Shown: piece after piece, positions 57,493-64,000 of the stretch
Layout of the letters: the number at the start of each line of letters is the position of its first letter
Numbering within the stretch: the first letter of the stretch is position 1
NCBI RefSeq assembly: GCF_003402475.1
Contig: NZ_BFAB01000009.1
Span: 62,001 to 126,000, forward strand
Origin: Mycobacterium sp. MFM001
GTDB lineage: Bacteria > Actinomycetota > Actinomycetes > Mycobacteriales > Mycobacteriaceae
Length of the DNA: 64,000 nt
Direction of reading: 5' to 3'
Notes under the pieces: model-generated
Databases searched by the model: none
Told to the model about the DNA's origin: nothing
The model's input: the letters and a program-made list of their open reading frames with translations, nothing else
Translations under genes and position numbers: made by a program

Positions 57493-58395
57493 CTAACCGA
57501 GCGTCGCCGAGACGTAGCTCAGTTCACCGAAGGTGGCCATCATCTCGTCCTCCGGGAACTCGAAGCCGTTGCGGCGGTACAGCTCCCGGACCGGGTATTC
57601 GGTCACCTGCCAGTCGTGACGGGACAGATAGTCGATGACGACGCTGCGCTCGCCTTGGTAAAACAGGTCGCTCGCGTTGAAATCCAGTCCGAGCCGGCGC
57701 CACCGCTCACTGATTTTGTTTGCACGGTCGTCATTGAAGGCGGCCGGGTCGGGGACGTGTTCGGTAGCCAGCCGGCTACCCGGGGCGCTGAGCGCGGTGA
57801 TGTTGTCGAACAGCCGATCCTGAGCCTCCGGCGGCAGGTACGGCAGCAACCCCTCGGCAATCCATGCGGTCGGCTGTCCGGTGTCGAACCCACCCTTGCG
57901 CAGGGCAGCGGGCCAGTCGTCGCGCAGGTCGATGCCGATCGCGCGGCGCTCCGCGGCCGGGGTGGCGCCGAAATCGTCAAGCGTGGTGGTCTTGAAGTCG
58001 ATGACCTGGGGCTGGTCGATCTCGTAGACCACCGTTCCCGCCGGCCACTGCAGCCGGTAGGCCCGGGTGTCGAGCCCGGACGCCAGGATTACCGCCTGCC
58101 GCACGCCGGCGTCGGCGGCACCGGTGAAGAAGTCGTCGAAAAACCTTGTGCGAACCGCGATTTGCTGGATGCGGGTCTTGCGGTTCAGCACCGGGTCGTC
58201 GTCGAGGTTGACTTCTCCGTCGAGCAGGCGGACGAACTGAGGCACCCCCACCGCGCGGACCAGCGGGTCGGCGAACGGGTCGTCGAGCAGCGCGTCGGGA
58301 CCCTGCGAGGCCAGCGCGCGCGAGAGCGCGACCATGGTCGCGGTGGCCCCCACGCTGGAAGCCAGATCCCAGGTGTCGTCGTGAGTACGTGGCAT
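57493..58395 (-). CDS. Class I SAM-dependent methyltransferase (TIGR00027 family), copy 2
   Basis: Paralogue of the neighbouring gene, 300 aa. The same N-terminus ([20 protein letters not shown]) and SAM motif ([20 protein letters not shown]). It lacks about six residues relative to copy 1 around residue 65 ([15 protein letters not shown]) and differs more at the C-terminus. Probably a recent tandem duplication. 11 bp follow copy 3. Confidence 0.93.
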   Translation of the reverse strand: MPRTHDDTWDLASSVGATATMVALSRALASQGPDALLDDPFADPLVRAVGVPQFVRLLDGEVNLDDDPVLNRKTRIQQIAVRTRFFDDFFTGAADAGVRQAVILASGLDTRAYRLQWPAGTVVYEIDQPQVIDFKTTTLDDFGATPAAERRAIGIDLRDDWPAALRKGGFDTGQPTAWIAEGLLPYLPPEAQDRLFDNITALSAPGSRLATEHVPDPAAFNDDRANKISERWRRLGLDFNASDLFYQGERSVVIDYLSRHDWQVTEYPVRELYRRNGFEFPEDEMMATFGELSYVSATLG

Positions 58396-58406
58396 GCGAA
58401 TCGCTC

Positions 58407-59327
58407 CTAGGAGGTCAGAACGCCGCTGACGTAGCGCATGTCAGCGAACGGCAGATCGTCGTCGATCGGCGGAAAACCATTGGTGGTGAACAGATCCTGC
58501 AGGGTGCTGCCGGTCATCTGCCACCCGTGGTCGGACAGGTAGGGCGCCGCCTCGTTGCGGTCACCAAAGTAAACCAGCTCGGTCATGTCCAGGTCGAAGC
58601 CGTGCTCACGCCAGCGCTCGGACGCCATTTGCATCCGCTCCCTCATCCGGTCCTGATCCCCAGGCCCTGGAGTCGGTGCACTTTCGGTGGCGATCCGGCT
58701 GCCCTGCGCGCTGAGCGCAGTGATGGTGTCCAGCAGGCGGTCCTGCGCGTCCGGTGGCAGATAGCCCAGAAGGCCCTCGGCGCTCCACGCCGTCGGCCGG
58801 CTCGGATCGAACCCGGCCGCCCGCAGCGCCGCCGGCCAGTCGTCGCGCAAATCGATGGCCACCGCGCGTCGCTCGGCGGTTGGCTCGGCGCCCAACTCGG
58901 CGAGGGTGCGGGTTTTGAACTCGATGACGTCCGGCTGGTCGACCTCGTAGACGACGGTGCTGGCGGGCCAGGGCAGCCGGTAGGCGCGGGCGTCCAGGCC
59001 GGCCGCCAGAATCACGGCCTGCCTGATCCCCGCCTTCGTGGCGTGGAGGAAGAATTCGTCGAAGAACTTGGTCCGTACGGCCATGTTGTCGGTCATGCGG
59101 TCCATGCCCGGCTGGTCGTCGTCCTGCAGGTCGGCGGGGTTCAACTCGCCGGTGGCCAGCCGGGTGAAGATGTCGACGCCGACGGCGCGGACCAGCGGCT
59201 CGGCGAACGGGTCGTTGATCAGCGGGGGGTCGCTGCGCGTTGCGACGGCCCGGGCCGCGGCGACCATCGTGGCCGTCGCTCCCACGCTCGATGCCAGATC
59301 CCAGGTGTCGTTGTCCGTACGTGCCAT
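58407..59327 (-). CDS. Class I SAM-dependent methyltransferase (TIGR00027 family), copy 3
   Basis: Third tandem paralogue and first gene of the unit, 306 aa ([20 protein letters not shown]). The SAM-binding motif is [20 protein letters not shown]. The ATG is preceded by GAAGGGG; TATATT (59363-59358, minus strand) is a possible -10. More diverged than copies 1 and 2 are from each other. Confidence 0.93.
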   Translation of the reverse strand: MARTDNDTWDLASSVGATATMVAAARAVATRSDPPLINDPFAEPLVRAVGVDIFTRLATGELNPADLQDDDQPGMDRMTDNMAVRTKFFDEFFLHATKAGIRQAVILAAGLDARAYRLPWPASTVVYEVDQPDVIEFKTRTLAELGAEPTAERRAVAIDLRDDWPAALRAAGFDPSRPTAWSAEGLLGYLPPDAQDRLLDTITALSAQGSRIATESAPTPGPGDQDRMRERMQMASERWREHGFDLDMTELVYFGDRNEAAPYLSDHGWQMTGSTLQDLFTTNGFPPIDDDLPFADMRYVSGVLTS

Positions 59328-59443
59328 TTCCAGTCCCCTTCAAGTCGTTACTTAGCCAATATAACTTAAAGTCGGGTGGTCGGCCACCTGGTGATCTTGG
59401 CGAAACCCGCTTTGCCGCCGCCCGGGCGCGCGAGGCTTTGACG

Positions 59444-60220
59444 GTGGCGTACTTGACGGCAGGCAAGCGGGTATTGATCACCGGGGCGTCGTCGGGGATC
59501 GGCGCCGCCCTGGCGCGCCGGCTGGCCGCAGGCGGGGCAGTGGTCGGACTGATCGCCCGCCGGCGCGAGCGGCTCGAGGCGGTGCTGGCCGACTGCCGCC
59601 GCAGCACGCCCGCGTCGCGGATGTGGGTCGCCGACCTCGCCGACACCGCGCGTATCGAGCCGTTGGCGGCACAAGCCTGGGAGAGCCTCGGTGGCATCGA
59701 CGTACTGGTGAACAACGCGGCGATCCCCAAGCGGCGCGCGGTCACCGAGCTCGACTCGGGCGTCGTGGAGGCGGTGATGCGGGTCAACTTCTTCGCTCCG
59801 ATGCGCTTGTGCCTGGCCGTGCTGCCGCGGATGCTGGCGCGCGGCGACGGCGTCATCGTCAACGTGTCCAGCATGGGCGGCCGGTTGGGCATCGTTCACG
59901 AAGCCGCCTACTGCGCAAGCAAATTCGCGTTATGCGGCTGGAGCGAGTCGATGGCCGTCGATCTGCATGACACCGGTGTTTCGGTGAAGCTGATCGAGCC
60001 GGGGCCGGTCGACACCGAGATCTGGGATCAGCCGGACAACGAGCGCCCGCTCTACGACGGGCCCAAAGTGCCGGCGGACGAGGTGGCCGACGGCATCATC
60101 GCCGCGTTGGGCAGCGACCGGTTCGAGCATTACCTGCCGGACATGAAGGCGGTGGTCGACGTCAAGAACGCCGACCTCGACGCCTACATCGCCGGCGCCG
60201 CGGCGATGGCCCGACGATGA
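59444..60220 (+). CDS. Short-chain dehydrogenase/reductase
   Basis: Classical SDR, 258 aa. The cofactor motif TGASSGIG is near residue 15, NNAAIPKR near residue 88, catalytic Ser in VNVSSMGG and Y-x3-K in YCASKFALCG. An Arg-rich turn (IARRRERLEAV) suggests NADP use. The start may be TTG 59438, GTG 59444 or TTG 59453. Overlaps the following alcohol dehydrogenase (ATGA), so the two probably share a pathway. Confidence 0.9.
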   Translation: MAYLTAGKRVLITGASSGIGAALARRLAAGGAVVGLIARRRERLEAVLADCRRSTPASRMWVADLADTARIEPLAAQAWESLGGIDVLVNNAAIPKRRAVTELDSGVVEAVMRVNFFAPMRLCLAVLPRMLARGDGVIVNVSSMGGRLGIVHEAAYCASKFALCGWSESMAVDLHDTGVSVKLIEPGPVDTEIWDQPDNERPLYDGPKVPADEVADGIIAALGSDRFEHYLPDMKAVVDVKNADLDAYIAGAAAMARR

Positions 60221-61422
60221 AGGCACTGGTCTTCGGGGTGCCTCCGGTCGACGGCTACGACGACGCTCTGGCCCACAGTCCCGTTGCGCTGCAAGACATC
60301 CCGGAACCTGGCTTGCTGCACGACGATTGGGTGATCACCCGGCCACGGCTGACCGGAATTTGCGGGTCGGACTCCAAACAGATCCTGCTGGATTTCGGCG
60401 AGGGCGACACCGACAACGCGATGGCCGCGTTCTGTTCGTTCCCGCAAGTGATGGGACACGAGGTCGTCGCCGACGTGGTGCGTGTTGGACCTCGCGCCCG
60501 GGGGCTGGACGTCGGGCAGCGCGTCGTGCTCAACCCGTGGTTGTCGTGTGGGCCGCGCGGCATCGACCCTTGCCCGGCGTGCCAAGCCGGCGATTACAGC
60601 CTGTGCTGGAGCTTTTGCGACGGCGACATCAAACCTGGCATTCACAGCGGAGTGTCGGCCGACGTGACCGGCGGCTACGCCGAGTTGATGCCGGCGCACG
60701 ACAGCATGCTGTTCGCGGTTCCGGAGTCGGTGCCCGACGAGCTGGCGGTGTTCGCCGACCCGTTTTCCGTTTCGCTGCATGCGATTAGCCGTCATCCGCC
60801 GCCGGCATCCGGCCGGGTTCTGGTGTACGGGGCGGGGTCGTTGGGGTTGTGCGCCGTCGCCATCCTGCGAGCGCTCTACCCGGATGCGGCGGTGGCGGTG
60901 GTGGCGCGCTTTGCCGCCCAGGCCGAGCTGGCCCGCCGGTTCGGCGCCGATCTGGTGCTGGCACACGAGCCGCGGTTGGCAGTGGTCGAGGAGCTCGTTT
61001 CGTGGGGCGGCGGCCGGCTGCGCCATCCGCTGCAAGGTTTGCCGATGGCCCACCCGGGTGCCGTCGATGTCGTCTACGACACCGTCGGCAAGCCGGAAAC
61101 ATTCGAAGTTGGGGTGCGGGTGTTGCGGGCACGCGGAACGCTGGTGAAGGCCGGGGTGCATGCACCTGGCCGCTGGGAGTGGAGCCCGCTGTATTTCAAG
61201 GAGATCAGCTGGGTGGGCTCCAACGCCTTTGGTGTCGAGGAGGTGCACGGCGTCCGCAAGCACGCGATCGCCCACTACCTCGACATGGCGGTCGATGGCC
61301 GTATTGACTTGCGGCCCATGCTGACTCACACTTTTCGGCTGGACCAGTGGCGTGAGGCATTCCTCGCGATTGCCCACCAGCGCGAAAGCGGGGCGGTCAA
61401 GGTGGCGTTCGACCAGCGTTGA
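60217..61422 (+). CDS. Zinc-type alcohol dehydrogenase
   Basis: Medium-chain dehydrogenase, 401 aa. The catalytic zinc site is seen in TGICGSDSKQ (Cys near residue 49) and MGHEVVADVV; the structural-zinc loop is altered, with CGPRGIDPCPACQAGDYSLC near residue 108. NAD-binding fold: VLVYGAGSLGLCAVAIL near residue 205. Coupled to the SDR by an ATGA overlap. The long insertion around residue 125 (CWSFCDGDIKPGIHSGVSAD) sets it apart from classical ADHs. Substrate unknown. Confidence 0.9.
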   Translation: MKALVFGVPPVDGYDDALAHSPVALQDIPEPGLLHDDWVITRPRLTGICGSDSKQILLDFGEGDTDNAMAAFCSFPQVMGHEVVADVVRVGPRARGLDVGQRVVLNPWLSCGPRGIDPCPACQAGDYSLCWSFCDGDIKPGIHSGVSADVTGGYAELMPAHDSMLFAVPESVPDELAVFADPFSVSLHAISRHPPPASGRVLVYGAGSLGLCAVAILRALYPDAAVAVVARFAAQAELARRFGADLVLAHEPRLAVVEELVSWGGGRLRHPLQGLPMAHPGAVDVVYDTVGKPETFEVGVRVLRARGTLVKAGVHAPGRWEWSPLYFKEISWVGSNAFGVEEVHGVRKHAIAHYLDMAVDGRIDLRPMLTHTFRLDQWREAFLAIAHQRESGAVKVAFDQR

Positions 61423-61426
61423 GGTT

Positions 61427-61490
61427 GCGCGAGCAGACGCAGAATCGCACGAATAGGCGTCGCGGAGTGCGATTCTGCGTCTGCTCGCGC
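61427..61490. repeat. 24-bp perfect inverted repeat containing the GCGAGCAGACGC element
   Basis: The arms at 61427-61450 and 61467-61490 are perfect complements over 24 bp (GCGCGAGCAGACGCAGAATC plus GCAC, and the reverse), with a 16-nt loop. It fills the gap between the convergent ADH and methyltransferase genes and may act as a bidirectional hairpin terminator, though without a T-run. Confidence 0.92.
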
Positions 61491-62155
61491 TACGGGCGGG
61501 TGGCGCGGTAGTAGGTGAGTCGGCCCACGAAGCGATGCCGATGGCTGGCGACCTCATGGCAGTCGAACCCGGCCGCGCGCAACAGGCCGGGAATCGCGTC
61601 GCCGAGATTGCCGGCCATGTGGTGGTTGCGCAGCATCCGCCGCGCCGCCAGGCCGTCGCGGGCGGTCATGTCGCCGCCGATGTCGACCACGTGCAACCTG
61701 CCGCCAGGACGCAGCACACGAAAAACTTCCGCCGCGGCGTCGGCTTTCACGTCGTCGGGGAGATGGTGCAACATCATCGACGACAGCACCCGGTCGAATT
61801 CGCCGTCCGGGTAGGGCAGCTGCTGGGCGTAGGCCTGGTCGAAGCGGATACCGCTGAACCCCTGCGCTTTTCGTTGGGCCCGGGCCAGCGCGCGCGGGTC
61901 GGGGTCGCAGCCGATTAACTCGGCGCCGGGATGAGACCGCTTGGCGTGCAAGGTGACATTGCCTGTCCCGCAGCCGATTTCCAGAACGCGCTGATTGCGG
62001 TCGAGCTGAGCCTGCGCGATGAGGGTGTCGTGGACCTTGCTCATGCCGAGCAGCCGGGACATGAGGTCGTACGTGGGAAGAAAGATGTCCCGGCCGGCGG
62101 CGGGCAGGTAGTCGTGGTGGTTGGCCAGGAGTCGATGTAGACGATGTTCGGTCAT
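61490..62155 (-). CDS. Class I SAM-dependent methyltransferase (UbiE-like)
   Basis: Methyltransferase of 221 aa. Motif I is VLEIGCGTGNVTLHAK near residue 65, motif II in LIGCDPDPRAL, and post-motif in LPYPDGEFDRVLSSMMLHHL; LRPGGRLHVVDIGG completes the fold. ATG at 62155; a GTG 27 bp earlier is in frame. Divergent from the AraC regulator, which may control it. Could act on quinones, sterols or small molecules. Confidence 0.91.
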   Translation of the reverse strand: MTEHRLHRLLANHHDYLPAAGRDIFLPTYDLMSRLLGMSKVHDTLIAQAQLDRNQRVLEIGCGTGNVTLHAKRSHPGAELIGCDPDPRALARAQRKAQGFSGIRFDQAYAQQLPYPDGEFDRVLSSMMLHHLPDDVKADAAAEVFRVLRPGGRLHVVDIGGDMTARDGLAARRMLRNHHMAGNLGDAIPGLLRAAGFDCHEVASHRHRFVGRLTYYRATRP

Positions 62156-62227
62156 GCTTACATGGTGAACTGTTGATGCCACCGTGAATTAGGCAATAGT
62201 CAGGAAAAGTAGGATTATCTTAAGGCC
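62156..62227. promoter_or_regulatory. Divergent promoter region between methyltransferase and AraC genes
   Basis: A 72-bp AT-rich stretch (for example GGATTATCTTAAGGCC just before the AraC ATG) that must contain both promoters. No clear dyad is visible. Confidence 0.4.
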
Positions 62228-63079
62228 ATGACCGCAGCAGCTCGGCTGGTTCGCCACCGCGGCGTACCGGTCTACGCGTACCGGGCCGACGTGAACACGC
62301 CGCCGGTCTCGGTGGTGCGGGGCGGCCGGGACGACGTCCTCGAACGTGGCCGCCATATCCACGACTTCCCGGCGCTGTGGTACGCGCATGCGACGGGGCT
62401 GGTGTACGTGGTCGCTCCCGGTGAGGTGATCGACCTCGAGCGGGTGAGTCGCACCGAAGGCGGGGTCGGGCTGTTCTTCGACCCCGCGGCGCTGGGCGGC
62501 GACGGGCGCTCGCCGTGGCCGGCGTGGCGGGCGCATCCACTGCTGTTCCCGTTCCTGCACGGACAGTCCGGTGCGCTGCTGGAGCTGACTGTTCCCGCGA
62601 AGCGCCGGCCGGTGTGGGACGCGACGATCAGGTCGATCGAGGCCGAGCTGACCTCACGGCAGGAGGGTTATCGTCAGGCGGCGCTAGCGCATCTGACGCT
62701 GCTGCTGATAGACCTCGCCCGGCTGGCCGGCGACGTCGTGGGCGATCTGCGGCGCAGCGGCGAACCGCTGCTGGCCGAGGTGTTCGCGGTGATCGACCGG
62801 CGCTACGGCGAGCCGCTGTCGCTGCGCGACGTCGCGGCCGAGCTCGGGATGACGCCGGGGCATCTGACGACGGTCGTGCGCCGCCGTACCGGGCGGACGG
62901 TACAAGAGTGGATCATCGAGCGTCGCATGGCCGAAGCCCGCAGCTTGCTGGCCGACACCGACCTTCCAGTGGCCGCAGTCGCCGGACGGGTGGGGATCGT
63001 CGACCCGGGCTATTTCAGCAGGCTGTTCCGCCGTATACACGGCACCTCACCGCGGAGCTGGCGGGCCGCCGCCGCCTGA
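62228..63079 (+). CDS. AraC family transcriptional regulator
   Basis: AraC/XylS regulator, 283 aa. The C-terminal double helix-turn-helix is clear: PLSLRDVAAELGMTPGHLTT, then VRRRTGRTVQEWIIERRM and VAAVAGRVGIVDPGYFSRLF followed by RRIHGTSPRSWR. The N-terminal cupin-like sensing domain contains RGRHIHDFPALWYAHAT. ATG preceded by AAGG. Likely regulates itself and the divergent methyltransferase. Confidence 0.94.
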   Translation: MTAAARLVRHRGVPVYAYRADVNTPPVSVVRGGRDDVLERGRHIHDFPALWYAHATGLVYVVAPGEVIDLERVSRTEGGVGLFFDPAALGGDGRSPWPAWRAHPLLFPFLHGQSGALLELTVPAKRRPVWDATIRSIEAELTSRQEGYRQAALAHLTLLLIDLARLAGDVVGDLRRSGEPLLAEVFAVIDRRYGEPLSLRDVAAELGMTPGHLTTVVRRRTGRTVQEWIIERRMAEARSLLADTDLPVAAVAGRVGIVDPGYFSRLFRRIHGTSPRSWRAAAA

Positions 63080-63134
63080 AGTGCATGCAGACGACGGCGG
63101 AGATTACCGAGTCGCTGCGACCTAGCGCGCCGAG

Positions 63135-63184
63135 CGTGGGGGAAATGTACGCAATCCGACCACTTTTTGTCCATATCCCCCACG
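63135..63184. repeat. Inverted repeat between AraC and aldolase genes
   Basis: CGTGGGGGA (63135-63143) and TCCCCCACG (63176-63184) pair perfectly; flanking GCGCG and CGCGC extend the complementarity imperfectly. The loop contains CTTTTTG. Located between convergent genes, so probably a bidirectional terminator. Confidence 0.6.
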
Positions 63185-63196
63185 TTCGACGTCGCG

Positions 63197-63847
63197 CTAA
63201 TTCGCGCGCAGATATGAATAGATGCCGGCGAATCCGGCGTTGACGTCGTCGGGGATCGGCACCGGGCCACCGAGAGCTCTTGCGCCCCAGACGATTTGCG
63301 CGGTCCGTTCAACTAACGCAGTGACGTGCAGCGCCTTGTCCGGCCGCGGGCCGACGGCCACCATGCCGTGGTTGGCGATCAGCGCCGCCGCCCGGCCCTC
63401 CAGCGCCTTCACCGCGTTGGCGCCGACGTCGGGGGTGCCGGATGCGGCGTACTCGGTGCAGCGAATCTCCCCGCCGCAGTAGACGGCGAACTCGTCGATG
63501 CACGCCGGAATCGGCTGGTGCGCAATGGCGAACATCGTCGCCCACACCGGATGGCTGTGGATGACGGCGCCGATGTCGTCGAAAGCCTTGTAACAGGCCA
63601 GGTGCAGCTTCATCTCCGTCGACGGGGCCCGGCCTTCTGCGGCATGCAGTACCTCGCCGTCGGGATCGACCAGCACCAGGTCGTCGAGCGTCATCTCGGC
63701 GTAGTCGACCGACGACGGCGTGATGACCAGGTTGCCGTCTTCCCGTCGCGCCGAGATGTTGCCCGCCGTCCCCTCGACCAGGCCACGTCGCAGCATGTCC
63801 TTGGCCGCGGCCAGTACCGCGGCCTCCGGATCGTCAACGAATCTCAC
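63197..63847 (-). CDS. fucA: Class II aldolase (L-fuculose-phosphate aldolase-like)
   Basis: Zinc-dependent class II aldolase/adducin family protein, 216 aa, close to Rv0727c (FucA, 218 aa). GTG at 63847 with GGAGG 8 bp upstream; an upstream start at 63949 overlaps the neighbouring gene. GTAGNISAR near residue 23 (phosphate binding), STEMKLHLACYKA with the catalytic Glu near residue 75, zinc His in VIHSHPVWATMFA and LIANHGMVAVG. Overlaps the upstream dehydrogenase gene (GTGA). It probably cleaves a sugar phosphate to an aldehyde plus DHAP; the real substrate is unverified. Confidence 0.9.
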   Translation of the reverse strand: MRFVDDPEAAVLAAAKDMLRRGLVEGTAGNISARREDGNLVITPSSVDYAEMTLDDLVLVDPDGEVLHAAEGRAPSTEMKLHLACYKAFDDIGAVIHSHPVWATMFAIAHQPIPACIDEFAVYCGGEIRCTEYAASGTPDVGANAVKALEGRAAALIANHGMVAVGPRPDKALHVTALVERTAQIVWGARALGGPVPIPDDVNAGFAGIYSYLRAN

Positions 63848-64000
63848 GACAACACCTCCGGATTGACGATATGCACGGGACGACGGCCCGACAACAGGGC
63901 TTCTAGGTCGTCGGCGACCATCTGCGCCTGCCGCGCCTCGGTGTTCCACGTCGCCCCGCCGATGTGCGGCGTGAGCACCACATTCGGCATGCCCACCAGC
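63844..64000 (-). CDS. D-isomer-specific 2-hydroxyacid dehydrogenase, C-terminal part (gene continues beyond window)
   Basis: The minus strand from the window end reads LVGMPNVVLTPHIGGATWNT then EARQAQMVADDLEALLSGRR and PVHIVNPEVLS before the stop. PNVVLTPHIGGAT carries the catalytic His of the NAD-dependent D-2-hydroxyacid dehydrogenase family. Only about 52 residues are in the window. The position matches Rv0728c (annotated SerA2 in M. tuberculosis). Its stop overlaps the fucA start (GTGA), so the two are cotranscribed. Confidence 0.88.
   Translation of the reverse strand, partial: LVGMPNVVLTPHIGGATWNTEARQAQMVADDLEALLSGRRPVHIVNPEVLS

Noticed and set aside
60184..61557. 457-codon minus-strand frame opposite the alcohol dehydrogenase
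   Set aside because: The plus-strand ADH has clear zinc and NAD motifs; the antisense frame has none and crosses the inverted repeat at 61427-61490.

Overview
The window is a 64 kb piece of a high-GC actinobacterial chromosome and is almost certainly from a Mycobacterium, probably a slow grower. The evidence is the RpoB/RpoC sequences, the complete mycofactocin cluster mftR-mftABCDEFG, DUF3060 lipoproteins, FAAL-type FadD, LpqP, EchA/FadE8 and TIGR00027-type methyltransferases, many GTG/TTG starts and many 1-4 bp gene overlaps. Gene order follows M. tuberculosis Rv0667 to Rv0728c closely, with several insertions and losses. Comparisons with M. tuberculosis are from memory, not from a database search.

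Layout. (1) 1-6.3 kb: the 3' two thirds of rpoB and all of rpoC, closed by a strong hairpin terminator. (2) 6.4-12.1 kb: nfo (endonuclease IV), lpqP (lipoprotein esterase), then a translationally coupled acyl-CoA operon fadE8-echA4-paaX-like-echA5. (3) 12.1-13.8 kb: two DUF3060 secreted proteins and a TetR regulator; the mmpS5-mmpL5-Rv0678 efflux locus expected beside them is absent. (4) 13.8-18.3 kb: the str operon rpsL-rpsG-fusA-tuf with promoter and terminator. (5) 18.3-30.7 kb: the mycofactocin region: coupled SDR, an inserted P450/TetR pair, FAD reductase, DUF2332 protein, mftR and mftA-G. MftA is the precursor peptide. MftB and MftC bind and cyclise it, MftE releases the C-terminal core, MftD makes the redox centre, MftF glycosylates it and MftG is the associated GMC oxidoreductase. 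(6) 30.7-35.1 kb: the stump of an MFS efflux gene with its TetR gene and twin operators, a second P450, a lipoprotein carboxylesterase and a hotdog thioesterase preceded by a long palindrome.

(7) 35.2-51.8 kb: the S10/spc ribosomal protein cluster (rpsJ to rplO), interrupted between rpsQ and rplN by a CapA-like protein, an arylsulfatase with its formylglycine-generating enzyme, and a FadD32-like fatty-acyl-AMP ligase. A good promoter lies just upstream of rplN. (8) 51.8-64 kb: serine hydrolase, NUDIX hydrolase, LLM flavin oxidoreductase, sppA, three tandem SAM methyltransferases, an SDR-ADH pair, another methyltransferase, an AraC regulator, a class II aldolase (fucA-like) and the 3' end of a 2-hydroxyacid dehydrogenase.

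The points most worth a second look are: an Asn at the classical rifampicin-resistance position 531 of RpoB; the missing mmpL5 locus; two decayed genes (a SHOCT-domain C-terminus after tuf and an MFS N-terminus after mftG) that mark deletion junctions; the P450/TetR insertion in the mycofactocin neighbourhood; several well-formed palindromic operators; and a dispersed intergenic element with core GCGAGCAGACGC, present singly or as inverted pairs at gene ends. I found no tRNA, rRNA, insertion sequence or CRISPR array.
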